This document shows, piece by piece, positions 1-5,635 of a stretch of 7,415 nt of DNA. Source of the stretch: an uncultured Bacteroidota bacterium (GTDB lineage Bacteria; Bacteroidota; Bacteroidia; Bacteroidales; CAIWKO01); assembly GCA_937934705.1 (NCBI GenBank), contig CALGYY010000282.1:1-7415 (forward strand). The letters are read 5' to 3'. Within the stretch, counting starts at the first letter, position 1, and the number at the start of each line of letters is the position of its first letter. The notes beneath the pieces were generated by a model. The model saw nothing but the letters and a program-made list of their open reading frames with translations, was not told the origin of the DNA and made no database searches. Position numbers and translations under genes: made by a program.

Positions 1-39
1 TTGTTTTACTGCATATTACAAGGATTACAAAAAAGTTAA

Positions 40-372
40 CCGGACACTACTGATTTTGGTATTGTTTATGAAAACGATACCATCGTAATTAATTATCCTT
101 CTTACCGTCAGTACAGATATTATTTTTTCAAGTCCCCTTCTATTCCATTAAACGGCAACAGTTACTCCTTTTACCACAATTCATCTTACGATTATTTGAG
201 TAGCACCTTAATGATGAAAGAAAAATCTACCCAGGATACTGTCCTCACTTGTGACAATAAAACGACCATTGATTTTTTCGGAGAATATGGAATGGAAGAA
301 AAAAACGAAAGACAGGTTAAGAAGCATTTGATTTATGCTATTGAATTTAAGGAGTATTGGGATGGATGGTAA
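40..372 (+). pseudogene. 3' part of an unidentified gene, 5' end truncated or frameshifted
   Basis: Reading frame 1 is open from 40 to the TAA at 370-372 (about 110 codons) and reads like a real protein, rich in Tyr, Phe and Asn (for example DFGIVYENDTIVIN near its start and FKEYWDGW at its end). A stop at 37-39 blocks it and the first in-frame ATG is only at 211, so no convincing start exists. A second frame, open from the window edge to 88, reads plausibly (FTAYYKDYKK) before deteriorating. A single indel at about 40-85, next to an A6 run at 29-34, would join the two. Either this is a frameshifted C-terminal remnant or a short gene starting at 211. I do not recognise the family. The gene lies 31 bp upstream of the secreted DUF6624-like gene on the same strand. 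Base composition is low (about 30-35% GC), as in the rest of the putative island end. Confidence 0.4.
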
Positions 373-403
373 AAAAAGGTCTTTTGCTTAAATATGAATC
401 ATT

Positions 404-1357
404 ATGAAACAAGCATTTCTATTCGCATTCTCTTTCTTTATTGTTGTTATTTCATATGCGCAAACAAATGATACCACTGTTATCGGGAATATGACTGTGG
501 TTACTTATTCTGATCGCTCGCCTGCTGATAGTTTGAGAGATATCGGTGATCTGAAAGGCGCAATTGAGTGTTATAAAGAAATGTTTGAGAGAGGCGAGGC
601 AGATTTTTTTGATATTTATTATTACGCATGTGCTCTATCTGTTGATTCTCAGCTTGACTCTGCATTTAAATATTTAGAGATTGCAATGGAGCAGGATACT
701 TTTGCGCATGTCTTCACTGATCCTGACTTTCTGAATTTGCGTGATGACAAGAGGTGGGCAGATTTTGAATCGAAATGGATTGCGCTGATTCAAAAGAAAA
801 GCGGCAACCCTATTATTGATATTGAGTATGCTAAACAACTCTGGTATATGGAGGCTACAGACCAGGCATACTTTGATTGTATTGATCTGGCAGAACGGGA
901 GACGGGACAAGATTCCCCTGTTGTTCGGGCATTATGGAAACTGAAGGACTTACTAAATAAGAAAAATCAACAAGACCTAGAGAAGTTAATAGAGTCAAAG
1001 GGGTGGCCGAAAATATCTGATGTGGGAGAATCTGCAGCCGATGCGGCGTTTCTGGTCATTCAGCATTCAGACCCTGATAAGCGGCAAAAGTATTTACCAG
1101 TCATTGAAAACCTGTGTAAAGAGAATGAAGCAAGCTGGCAAAGTTATGCCCTGATGTATGACAGAATACAAACAGATAGTAATAAACCACAGAAGTACGG
1201 GACCCAGGTTCGGTTCAATGAAGAGAAAAATGCCTACGAATTATTTCCTCTCCTTGATGAAAATAAAGTTGATCAATGGAGAGAGGAAATGGGATTAGAA
1301 CCTTTAGCGGATTATCTATCATATTGGGGAATTGAGTTTTTTCCCGTGGGAAAATAA
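404..1357 (+). CDS. Secreted TPR-like protein with DUF6624-type C-terminal domain
   Basis: This 317-residue protein begins with a Sec-type signal peptide: Lys3, a hydrophobic core at residues 4-18, and a likely cut after SYA-Q around residue 19. Residues about 43-97 resemble one or two TPR helices (GDLKGAIECYKEM, then DSAFKYLEIAMEQD), followed by DPDFLNLRDDKRW, a pattern common at the end of Bacteroidetes TPR proteins. The C-terminal part, about 150-312, matches what I know of DUF6624: AAFLVIQHSDPDKRQKYLP (214-232), a YGTQV motif (265-269), and a closing segment with VDQWREEMGLEPLADYL. The family has no established function; export to the periplasm is inferred from the signal peptide. The ATG at 404 is chosen because the signal peptide starts right there; no Shine-Dalgarno is visible, as usual in Bacteroidota. 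The gene is AT-rich (about 32-43% GC in sampled lines), unlike the genes to the right, and sits inside the putative island end. Confidence 0.8.
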   Translation: MKQAFLFAFSFFIVVISYAQTNDTTVIGNMTVVTYSDRSPADSLRDIGDLKGAIECYKEMFERGEADFFDIYYYACALSVDSQLDSAFKYLEIAMEQDTFAHVFTDPDFLNLRDDKRWADFESKWIALIQKKSGNPIIDIEYAKQLWYMEATDQAYFDCIDLAERETGQDSPVVRALWKLKDLLNKKNQQDLEKLIESKGWPKISDVGESAADAAFLVIQHSDPDKRQKYLPVIENLCKENEASWQSYALMYDRIQTDSNKPQKYGTQVRFNEEKNAYELFPLLDENKVDQWREEMGLEPLADYLSYWGIEFFPVGK

Positions 1358-1621
1358 GCCACGCTCTCCAATAGAGGCAATCCTTCCTCGTGATAAATGC
1401 ACAAGTCGGGGCACTAAACACCTCTCCTGTTCTTTTCATCCTGATCCTCGGTGTAAAATAGGCCAAAAGAACGATCCCGGCGAATATGACCAAACCACAA
1501 CCAGTGCAGACAGAGTGTCAGAGTTTTTTCGTTTTTCGGTGTTTTCCGATGTTTTTATAGTTTTGATTCAGAGTGTATAAAAATTGATTATCTAACATCG
1601 CAACATAAAATTGGGGGGCAA
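1358..1621. other. Non-coding end of the putative genomic island
   Basis: About 260 bp separate the DUF6624-like gene from the tRNA 3' fragment. Short open frames exist on both strands, but none has a start, composition or recognisable motif that would support a gene. The stretch contains a run of T-tracts at roughly helical spacing (1523-1564), a short weak hairpin (TCGG at 1536-1539 with CCGA at 1546-1549), and two copies of CAGAGTGT (1511-1518 and 1569-1576) flanking the T-tracts. These could be recombinase arm or bending sites next to the att core, but that is inference. Confidence 0.4.
1523..1564. other. Phased T-tracts, likely intrinsically bent DNA
   Basis: Five runs of four to six T, each introduced by G or C, lie at 1524-1529, 1532-1536, 1542-1545, 1552-1556 and 1561-1564. 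Their centres are 7.5-10.5 bp apart, close to one helical turn, the arrangement known to curve DNA. The tract ends about 58 bp from the tRNA-derived att core. Bending near an integrase core site is a known feature of tyrosine-recombinase att sites; its role here is inferred. Confidence 0.4.
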
Positions 1622-1648
1622 TTTCGAGTCCTGTTCCGGGCACCATTT
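1622..1648 (+). repeat. tRNA 3'-end fragment: candidate att site of an integrated element
   Basis: Positions 1623-1629 (TTCGAGT) fit a tRNA T-loop, 1630-1634 (CCTGT) the 3' strand of the T-stem, 1635-1641 (TCCGGGC) the 3' strand of the acceptor stem, 1642 the discriminator A and 1643-1645 an encoded CCA. The rest of a tRNA is missing. The bases before the T-loop do not pair with CCTGT, and no GCCCGGA acceptor 5' strand occurs in the preceding 90 bp. A tRNA-type terminator follows 7 bp later. This is the known signature of the distal end of an element integrated into the 3' end of a tRNA gene. Because the terminator lies right of the fragment, the chromosome is on the right and the element on the left. 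GCCCGGA-starting tRNAs are often tRNA-Leu, but the identity is not settled here. Confidence 0.65.
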
Positions 1649-1652
1649 AAGC

Positions 1653-1688
1653 AATAAACCCCTTGTTTTTCAAGGGGTTTATTTTTTT
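1653..1688 (+). terminator. Strong rho-independent terminator, originally of the disrupted tRNA gene
   Basis: A perfect 13-bp stem (1653-1665 AATAAACCCCTTG with 1671-1683 CAAGGGGTTTATT) closes a TTTTT loop and is followed by an unbroken T run to 1688. It acts on plus-strand transcripts. It lies 7 bp after the tRNA CCA end, so it most likely terminated the intact tRNA before integration. On the minus strand the T-rich tail is poor, so it is a weak candidate for ending the DedA-like gene. Confidence 0.85.
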
Positions 1689-1689
1689 G

Positions 1690-1834
1690 CAGCTATAGAT
1701 TATGTCCTGTATTCTGTAACAGAGGATCTTCTTACTTTCGAAATAATCTCAAGCCATCTCTCCTACGGGAGTTTCTGTTGATTTCCTTTTGCTCAGTCTT
1801 AGAGTGAATTTGCTGACCTTTTTGTCCCGGATGC
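1690..1834. other. Intergenic stretch, no gene seen
   Basis: Between the tRNA terminator and the stop of the DedA-like gene I find no open frame with protein-like content and no clear hairpin. It presumably holds the 3' untranslated end of the minus-strand DedA-like transcript. Confidence 0.4.
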
Positions 1835-2449
1835 TCACAACAGGTATTTGATCAGGACAAAACTGCCGATCAGCAGCACGGTGAACGCAATGGCCAGGAG
1901 GTTGAAGTACTTATCGATGAATTTTTTGATTCCGGGACCGAACTTCCATATCAGTGTTGCCACGAGAAAGAACCTTGCGCCCCTGCTGACAAGAGAGGCC
2001 AGGAGAAACAAGATGACATTGATGTCGAAGACTCCTGAGGAGATCGTGAAGACCTTATAGGGAATAGGCGTGAATCCTGCAGTGAAGATGACCCAGAAGT
2101 CCCATTCAATGAACATCTCGCGTATCCTGTCGAACATTTCGACGGTGAAACCGGGGATGTTGTTGAAGAAGAACATTGCGAATCCGGTGAATTCGCCCTC
2201 AGGCGTGAGCCAGGCATAATAGCCGATCGAGTAACCGGCAACAGCTCCGCTAACTGAACCCAGTGTGCAGATCAGGGCGAAACGGAAAGAGCTTTTAGGC
2301 TTGCCCAACGCCAGCGCAATCAGCAATACGTCAGGCGGGATGGGAAAAAAGACCGATTCCGCAAAAGCGATGAAGAACAGGGCCGTCGCACCATAGGGGG
2401 ATTCTGACCAGCCCAGCACCCAATTATACATTCTTCTGAAAATTCTCAT
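1835..2449 (-). CDS. DedA/VTT-type (YqaA-like) integral membrane protein
   Basis: The 204-residue protein has the hallmarks of the SNARE-associated/VTT (DedA) superfamily, closest to the YqaA branch. It has a first hydrophobic re-entrant region with a conserved acidic residue and prolines (Glu31, then FFPIPPD at 34-40). A small-residue-rich membrane segment (about 57-80, GSVSGAVAGYSIGYY) follows. A second re-entrant loop contains FTPIPYK (126-132), and SRGARF (155-160) precedes the next membrane helix. The final hydrophobic helix spans about 182-203. DedA proteins act in the inner membrane; some members are lipid-carrier (undecaprenyl-phosphate) flippases and others are linked to membrane-potential homeostasis. 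Which applies to the YqaA-like branch is not known from the sequence. The ATG at 2449 gives the expected short N-terminal amphipathic segment. The gene stands alone on the minus strand, pointing towards the tRNA-derived att site, on the chromosomal side of it. Confidence 0.88.
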   Translation of the reverse strand: MRIFRRMYNWVLGWSESPYGATALFFIAFAESVFFPIPPDVLLIALALGKPKSSFRFALICTLGSVSGAVAGYSIGYYAWLTPEGEFTGFAMFFFNNIPGFTVEMFDRIREMFIEWDFWVIFTAGFTPIPYKVFTISSGVFDINVILFLLASLVSRGARFFLVATLIWKFGPGIKKFIDKYFNLLAIAFTVLLIGSFVLIKYLL

Positions 2450-2620
2450 ATTTATTGATGATTCTTACATTATGCGTCAAGTGATATATCTGCAGGTGTG
2501 GATCACAGCGTGTTCCAGCGTACCATGCCTGCCAGATTATACCTGGCTTGAAAAAGCAGATGGATGATCTTCAGGACCGGACTGTCTGGTAAAATCAGCA
2601 GGGCATGAAACAAAGTCGCG
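2450..2620. other. Intergenic stretch, no supported feature
   Basis: This 171-bp gap separates two minus-strand genes and must hold the promoter of the DedA-like gene unless it is co-transcribed. I see no TAnnTTTG -7 element in the minus direction, no clear terminator and no short gene. Confidence 0.3.
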
Positions 2621-2917
2621 TCAGCATTCTGGGGGTGGCCAATCGCCCGGGAGAGTCACTGCGTCCGGAAGGTACCGCAGGGAATGTCCTTTTATCGCGA
2701 CACGGATACATACAGGAAAGGCTTGTTCAGGATAGCAGAAAACATCTGCTTCCTGAGTTTCTGTATCTGAAATGAAGGTCTTTGCGGGCATTTCAGAAGG
2801 CGGGGGCTGATGCATGAAAGTACTGACAATGTCGCTGTTATTAGTGCATACAGCAAGCAAGGCCAGCAGGCTTCCGGTTATAACAAATGAATTCAGGACT
2901 TTGGTAAAAGTCTTCAT
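2621..2917 (-). CDS. Small exported or lipoprotein-like protein, unknown function
   Basis: From the ATG at 2917 the 98-residue product starts MKTFTKVLNSFVITGSLLAL and continues LAVC, a positively charged N-terminus and hydrophobic core ending in a cysteine at residue 24. This resembles a lipoprotein signal, although Val before Cys is not ideal, so a Sec signal peptide is equally possible. The rest is low in recognisable features: Pro-rich at 38-40 and 93-96, with further Cys residues at about 60, 69 and at the very C-terminus. An upstream ATG at 2977 would add 20 residues, but the signal-like N-terminus and a TAnnTTTG box at 2924-2931 on the minus strand both favour 2917. I do not recognise the family. 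It could be a spurious frame, since length and composition alone do not prove coding. Confidence 0.45.
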   Translation of the reverse strand: MKTFTKVLNSFVITGSLLALLAVCTNNSDIVSTFMHQPPPSEMPAKTFISDTETQEADVFCYPEQAFPVCIRVAIKGHSLRYLPDAVTLPGDWPPPEC

Positions 2918-2923
2918 GATCAG

Positions 2924-2931
2924 CAAAGGTA
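2924..2931 (-). promoter_or_regulatory. Candidate Bacteroidetes -7 box for the small exported protein
   Basis: The minus strand reads TACCTTTG, an exact match to TAnnTTTG, only 6 bp before the ATG at 2917. No TTG stands at the expected -33 distance. If it is used, the transcript would have almost no leader. Confidence 0.35.
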
Positions 2932-3012
2932 GTTGATTTCTTGAAATGAACTGCGCCGGATAGTAGCCGGAAGGCATGTGTTAACTTTAACTGATGAATA
3001 AAGCATACCCTT

Positions 3013-3060
3013 GAATGCTTGCTTTACCATAGGCAAGCATTCGCCTGCCTTGTTTCTTTT
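3013..3060 (+). promoter_or_regulatory. Two overlapping hairpins with a following U-rich run (attenuator-like or terminator)
   Basis: Hairpin A pairs 3013-3022 (GAATGCTTGC) perfectly with 3033-3042 (GCAAGCATTC) across a 10-nt loop. Hairpin B pairs 3031-3038 (AGGCAAGC) with 3043-3050 (GCCTGCCT) across ATTC with one A-C mismatch and is followed by TTGTTTCTTTTTT on the plus strand. A and B share 3033-3038 and cannot form together. Hairpin B plus the U-rich run resembles a plus-strand terminator, and A would then be its antiterminator. The next plus-strand gene, the VOC protein, starts about 140 bp on. A simpler reading is a dispersed palindromic repeat. Confidence 0.4.
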
Positions 3061-3094
3061 TTGGCCAAATGGCACTTAACATATTGATGGATCG

Positions 3095-3112
3095 CACTAA
3101 TATCACTAATAT
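3095..3112. repeat. Perfect tandem repeat, 2 x 9 bp (CACTAATAT)
   Basis: CACTAATAT occurs at 3095-3103 and again at 3104-3112 without interruption. The second copy touches the 9-bp-stem hairpin that follows at 3113. It could be an operator pair or part of a dispersed repeat unit. Confidence 0.6.
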
Positions 3113-3137
3113 GTTCGGGAGTCCGACGCTCCCGAAC
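3113..3137. repeat. Perfect inverted repeat (REP-like stem-loop)
   Basis: GTTCGGGAG at 3113-3121 pairs perfectly with CTCCCGAAC at 3129-3137 across the 7-nt loop TCCGACG. No T-run follows on the plus strand, so it is not a standard terminator. GC-rich palindromes of this type between genes are often dispersed repeats; copy number elsewhere in the genome cannot be judged here. Confidence 0.6.
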
Positions 3138-3197
3138 CTCAGCTTGTACAAAAGCGATCATTCAAATTGCATAATCACTTAATATAAAACTGACACC

Positions 3198-3629
3198 ATG
3201 TCCGGAATCAGCATTTATCTTACATTCAACGGCAACTGCGAGGCTGCCTTTGAATTCTACAGGCGTATTTTCGGTGGAGAATTCTCATACATGAGCAAAT
3301 TCAAAGATATGCCACGGCAGGAGGGACTGCCTCCCGTACCGGTTGAAATGGGAGAACACATCATGCATGTATCATTGCCGGTGGGAGACCATACGGTGTT
3401 GATGGGCTCCGATACAGGAGGTGAGTGGGCTCCGACGCTGATTGAAGGAAATAACTTTTCTCTTTCTTACAATGCGGATACCCGTGAAGACGCTGACCGA
3501 ATTTTTGGCAGCTTGTCTGCAGGCGGTAAGGTGACCATGCCCATGGCCGAGGCCTTCTGGGGCGAGTATTTCGGCATGTGCGCCGATCCTTACGGGATCA
3601 ACTGGATGGTCAGCTTCCGCTCAGCTTAA
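3198..3629 (+). CDS. VOC family protein, PhnB-like (glyoxalase/bleomycin-resistance fold)
   Basis: The 143-residue protein is full length for the PhnB/YjdN-like branch of the vicinal oxygen chelate superfamily. It opens with ISIYLTFNGNCEAAFEFYRRIFGGE (residues 4-28), the typical first beta-alpha unit. The middle segment HIMHVSLPVGDHTVLMGSD (54-72) forms the first-module strands. The closing signature WGEYFGMCADPYGINWMV (121-138) is characteristic of the family. PhnB-like proteins usually lack clear enzymatic assignment; some homologues are annotated by transfer as 3-demethylubiquinone methyltransferases, which should not be trusted here. The protein is cytoplasmic, with no signal peptide. It stands alone on the plus strand, convergent with the dehydrogenase gene and preceded by a repeat- and hairpin-rich region. 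The ATG at 3198 fits the family start; no Shine-Dalgarno is visible. Confidence 0.9.
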   Translation: MSGISIYLTFNGNCEAAFEFYRRIFGGEFSYMSKFKDMPRQEGLPPVPVEMGEHIMHVSLPVGDHTVLMGSDTGGEWAPTLIEGNNFSLSYNADTREDADRIFGSLSAGGKVTMPMAEAFWGEYFGMCADPYGINWMVSFRSA

Positions 3630-3652
3630 GCGGACTGGTCGTCATTTAACCC

Positions 3653-3682
3653 GCAGGATCCTTTTCAGGGATCTGCTGTTGT
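3653..3682 (+). terminator. Probable rho-independent terminator of the VOC gene
   Basis: GCAG(G)ATCC at 3653-3661 pairs with GGATCTGC at 3669-3676 with one bulged G and a 7-nt loop, followed by the U-rich TGTTGTTTATTTG. It lies 24 bp after the VOC stop, and its tail runs into the end of the convergent dehydrogenase gene. In the minus direction there is no good T-run, so it probably serves the plus strand only. Confidence 0.6.
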
Positions 3683-4864
3683 TTATTTGAAAGCGGGGAT
3701 TCCGGTGATTTCCTGACCTGTGATCAGCAGGTGGATATCGTGGGTTCCCTCGTAGGTGATCACCGATTCCAGGTTCATCATATGCCGCATCATCGGAAAA
3801 TCATTGGTGATGCCCATGGCACCGAGCACCTGGCGCATTTCACGTGCGATGTTCAGTGCCATTTCCACATTGTTGCGTTTGGCCATAGAGATCTGTGCTG
3901 CCGTTGAACGCCCTTCGTTCCTCAGGGTTCCCAGGCGCCAGACGAGCAATTGGGCTTTGGTGATTTCGGTGAGGGCTTCTGCCAGTTTTTTCTGCTGTAA
4001 CTGGAAGGCTGCTATGGGTTTGCCGAACTGGATTCGCTCCTGTGCATAGCGCACGGCCGAATCGAAGCAGTCGATGGCTGCACCAATGGCTCCCCAGGCG
4101 ATTCCGTAGCGGGCAGAGTTCAGACAGCTGAGAGGTCCTTTAAGTCCCTGAACCCCGGGAAGAATGTCGTCTTTGGAAACTTCAACATTGTCGAATACGA
4201 GTTCACCGGTCACGGAGGCGCGGAGGGATAATTTTCCGTGTGTTTCAGGAGCAGTGAAACCCTTGGCACCTTTGCGGACCAGGACTCCTCTAACGATCCC
4301 CTGTTCATCACGTGCCCACACTACTGCAATATCCGCAATAGTGGAGTTTGTGATCCACATCTTGGCCCCGTTCAGCAGATAGCCCTCACCATGCGGGGTC
4401 AAACGGGTCAGCATGCTGCCCGGATCAGAGCCATGGTTGGGTTCGGTCAGTCCGAAACAACCGATCCATTCGCCACTGGCCAGCAGGGGCAGGTATTTCT
4501 TCTTCTGTTCTTCACTGCCGTAAGCGTAAATGGGGTACATCACCAGTGAAGTCTGCACGGAGGCCATAGAACGAACGCCGGAGTCGCCCCGTTCAAGTTC
4601 CTGCATGATCAGTCCGTAAGAAATATAATCCAGACCTGCTCCGCCGTATTCGGTCGGTATGAAAGGCCCGAAAACGCCCAGTTCACCCATTTCCGGGATC
4701 AGTTCAGGCGGGAATACGCATTTTTCAAAGGCATCTTCAATCACGGGTTTTACAGCCCGGCTGACCCAGTCGCGGATCGACTGGCGGATCAGTTTGTGTT
4801 CTTCGGTCAGCAGGTCATCAACCAGGTAATGGTCGGGGGCGGTGAATTTCTGTACGTTCGACAT
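3683..4864 (-). CDS. gcdH: Acyl-CoA dehydrogenase, glutaryl-CoA dehydrogenase type
   Basis: This full-length (393 aa) cytoplasmic flavoenzyme of the acyl-CoA dehydrogenase superfamily is closest to glutaryl-CoA dehydrogenase, which converts glutaryl-CoA to crotonyl-CoA and CO2 in lysine and tryptophan breakdown. The N-terminal helical domain spans about 15-130, with the GCFGLTEPNHGSDP flavin/substrate signature at 135-148. The FAD-binding QFGKPIAAFQLQQKKLAE is at 279-296. The catalytic Glu372 lies in TYEGTHDIH (370-378), matching Glu370 of human GCDH and preceded by the matching Tyr371. Arg98 and Ser102 in VRSMASVQTSLVM match human Arg94 and Ser98, which bind the glutaryl carboxylate. The C-terminal GQEITGIPAF also matches the family. 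Whether the enzyme decarboxylates or only dehydrogenates cannot be decided here. The gene starts 12 bp after the TetR gene on the same strand, so the two form an operon. Confidence 0.88.
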   Translation of the reverse strand: MSNVQKFTAPDHYLVDDLLTEEHKLIRQSIRDWVSRAVKPVIEDAFEKCVFPPELIPEMGELGVFGPFIPTEYGGAGLDYISYGLIMQELERGDSGVRSMASVQTSLVMYPIYAYGSEEQKKKYLPLLASGEWIGCFGLTEPNHGSDPGSMLTRLTPHGEGYLLNGAKMWITNSTIADIAVVWARDEQGIVRGVLVRKGAKGFTAPETHGKLSLRASVTGELVFDNVEVSKDDILPGVQGLKGPLSCLNSARYGIAWGAIGAAIDCFDSAVRYAQERIQFGKPIAAFQLQQKKLAEALTEITKAQLLVWRLGTLRNEGRSTAAQISMAKRNNVEMALNIAREMRQVLGAMGITNDFPMMRHMMNLESVITYEGTHDIHLLITGQEITGIPAFK

Positions 4865-4876
4865 AAATTATTGTTA

Positions 4877-5554
4877 TCAGTGGTTCTTTAATGTGGATAA
4901 TACAAGGTCTTCAAGGAAGGGCCGGATCCTCCTGGTGTCTTTGCTTGTCCCGTAATCGGTAAGAGAAGGGAGGTTCATGGTGTAAAAGTTCAGTGTATGC
5001 GACATTTTCACAACGGTAGTGGCCAGTGAACGGCTGTAGCGGTAGCGCGGGCGATACTCGAGAAAAATTCCTGCCACAAACCCGCAGAGGTCTTTGTAGG
5101 GTTTAAAGAGCTTGTCGCGGTTATCCTGTACAACGTGACGGGTCAGCCAGGCTTTGGAGCCCTCCGAGATCACAATGCCCTTCAGCAGGTTTTTATCAAT
5201 ATGCCGGAAACTTACCCCTTCTGCTTCTCCATTGGTCAGGATGCGGATGATCTTCCTGATCCGCTGAGCAGGGTCACTTGTCTTGCGGGTTTTTTCAATG
5301 CAGAGGTAATGCAGCCAGCTCCAGTACCAGTCAACAATGTAAATCAGCAGGCGGTGTTTGTTCTCAAAGTACCGGTATATCGTGGCTTCTGTCGTGCCAA
5401 TGGAGTAAGCCAGTTTTTTAAAAGTGAATTCCTCGAAACCATACTGATGGATAAAGCGGATACTTTCTGCCAGCATACGGCGCCCAAGATCCGTTGATTC
5501 AGGATCACGGATAAAAAGTTTGCGGTTCACCGGCAGTTGAATGTATACTTCCAT
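4877..5554 (-). CDS. TetR/AcrR family transcriptional regulator
   Basis: The product (225 aa from the ATG at 5554) has an N-terminal TetR DNA-binding domain. GFEEFTFKKLAYSIGTTEAT (about 39-58) followed by IYRYFENKHRLL (about 59-70) is a complete helix-turn-helix of this family. The rest (about 75-225) is an all-helical ligand and dimerisation domain of unknown effector. A longer frame begins at 5599 (240 aa), but a TTG-N19-TACTTTTG promoter lies inside those extra 15 codons. I also recall related Bacteroidota regulators starting just before the RDPEStdLGR segment, so 5554 is preferred. It is the first gene of an operon with the glutaryl-CoA dehydrogenase-like gene (12-bp gap) and is divergent from the oxidoreductase genes, the classic layout of a local repressor. 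A CoA ester or related acid as inducer is inference. Confidence 0.88.
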   Translation of the reverse strand: MEVYIQLPVNRKLFIRDPESTDLGRRMLAESIRFIHQYGFEEFTFKKLAYSIGTTEATIYRYFENKHRLLIYIVDWYWSWLHYLCIEKTRKTSDPAQRIRKIIRILTNGEAEGVSFRHIDKNLLKGIVISEGSKAWLTRHVVQDNRDKLFKPYKDLCGFVAGIFLEYRPRYRYSRSLATTVVKMSHTLNFYTMNLPSLTDYGTSKDTRRIRPFLEDLVLSTLKNH

Positions 5555-5577
5555 GATGGACGATAGCTGATTGGCTG

Positions 5578-5607
5578 CAAAAGTAAAAATATTTTCCATA
5601 ATAGCAA
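5578..5607 (-). promoter_or_regulatory. Promoter of the TetR-dehydrogenase operon
   Basis: On the minus strand TACTTTTG (5585-5578) matches the Bacteroidetes -7 box TAnnTTTG exactly, and TTG (5607-5605) lies 19 bp upstream at the expected -33 position. Transcription would start a few bases past 5578, making the ATG at 5554 the first usable start. The -33 TTG overlaps the first AATACTATC repeat. Confidence 0.6.
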
Positions 5608-5635
5608 TACTATCATTTATAATTATAATACTATC
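5606..5635. promoter_or_regulatory. Candidate TetR operator: AATACTATC direct repeats around a palindrome
   Basis: AATACTATC occurs at 5606-5614 and 5627-5635, exactly 21 bp (two helical turns) apart. Between and overlapping them lies the perfect 12-bp palindrome TTATAATTATAA (5617-5628). The left repeat overlaps the -33 element of the TetR promoter and the right repeat overlaps the -7 box of the oxidoreductase promoter, so one bound regulator could control both directions. Binding by the adjacent TetR protein is inferred from position. Confidence 0.5.

Noticed and set aside
1215..1493. Minus-strand open frame with a hydrophobic start
   Set aside because: Largely antisense to the DUF6624-like gene; composition does not support coding beyond the first 30 residues.
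1332..1580. Plus-strand open frame overlapping the end of the DUF6624-like gene (82 codons)
   Set aside because: No protein-like pattern, overlaps the T-tract region, and has no start signal or recognisable domain.
1560..1645. A complete tRNA gene ending at 1645
   Set aside because: The bases before the T-loop cannot form a T-stem, and no matching acceptor 5' strand or anticodon arm is present, so only the 3' fragment is supported.
1951..2241. Second minus-strand open frame inside the DedA-like gene
   Set aside because: Ser/Arg-rich low-complexity shadow of the real membrane-protein frame.
3756..4549. Several plus-strand open frames antisense to the dehydrogenase
   Set aside because: Shadows created by the GC-rich dehydrogenase gene, with no family signatures of their own.
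5135..5497. Plus-strand open frame antisense to the TetR gene
   Set aside because: The complementary frame encodes a clear helix-turn-helix regulator; this one has no recognisable content.
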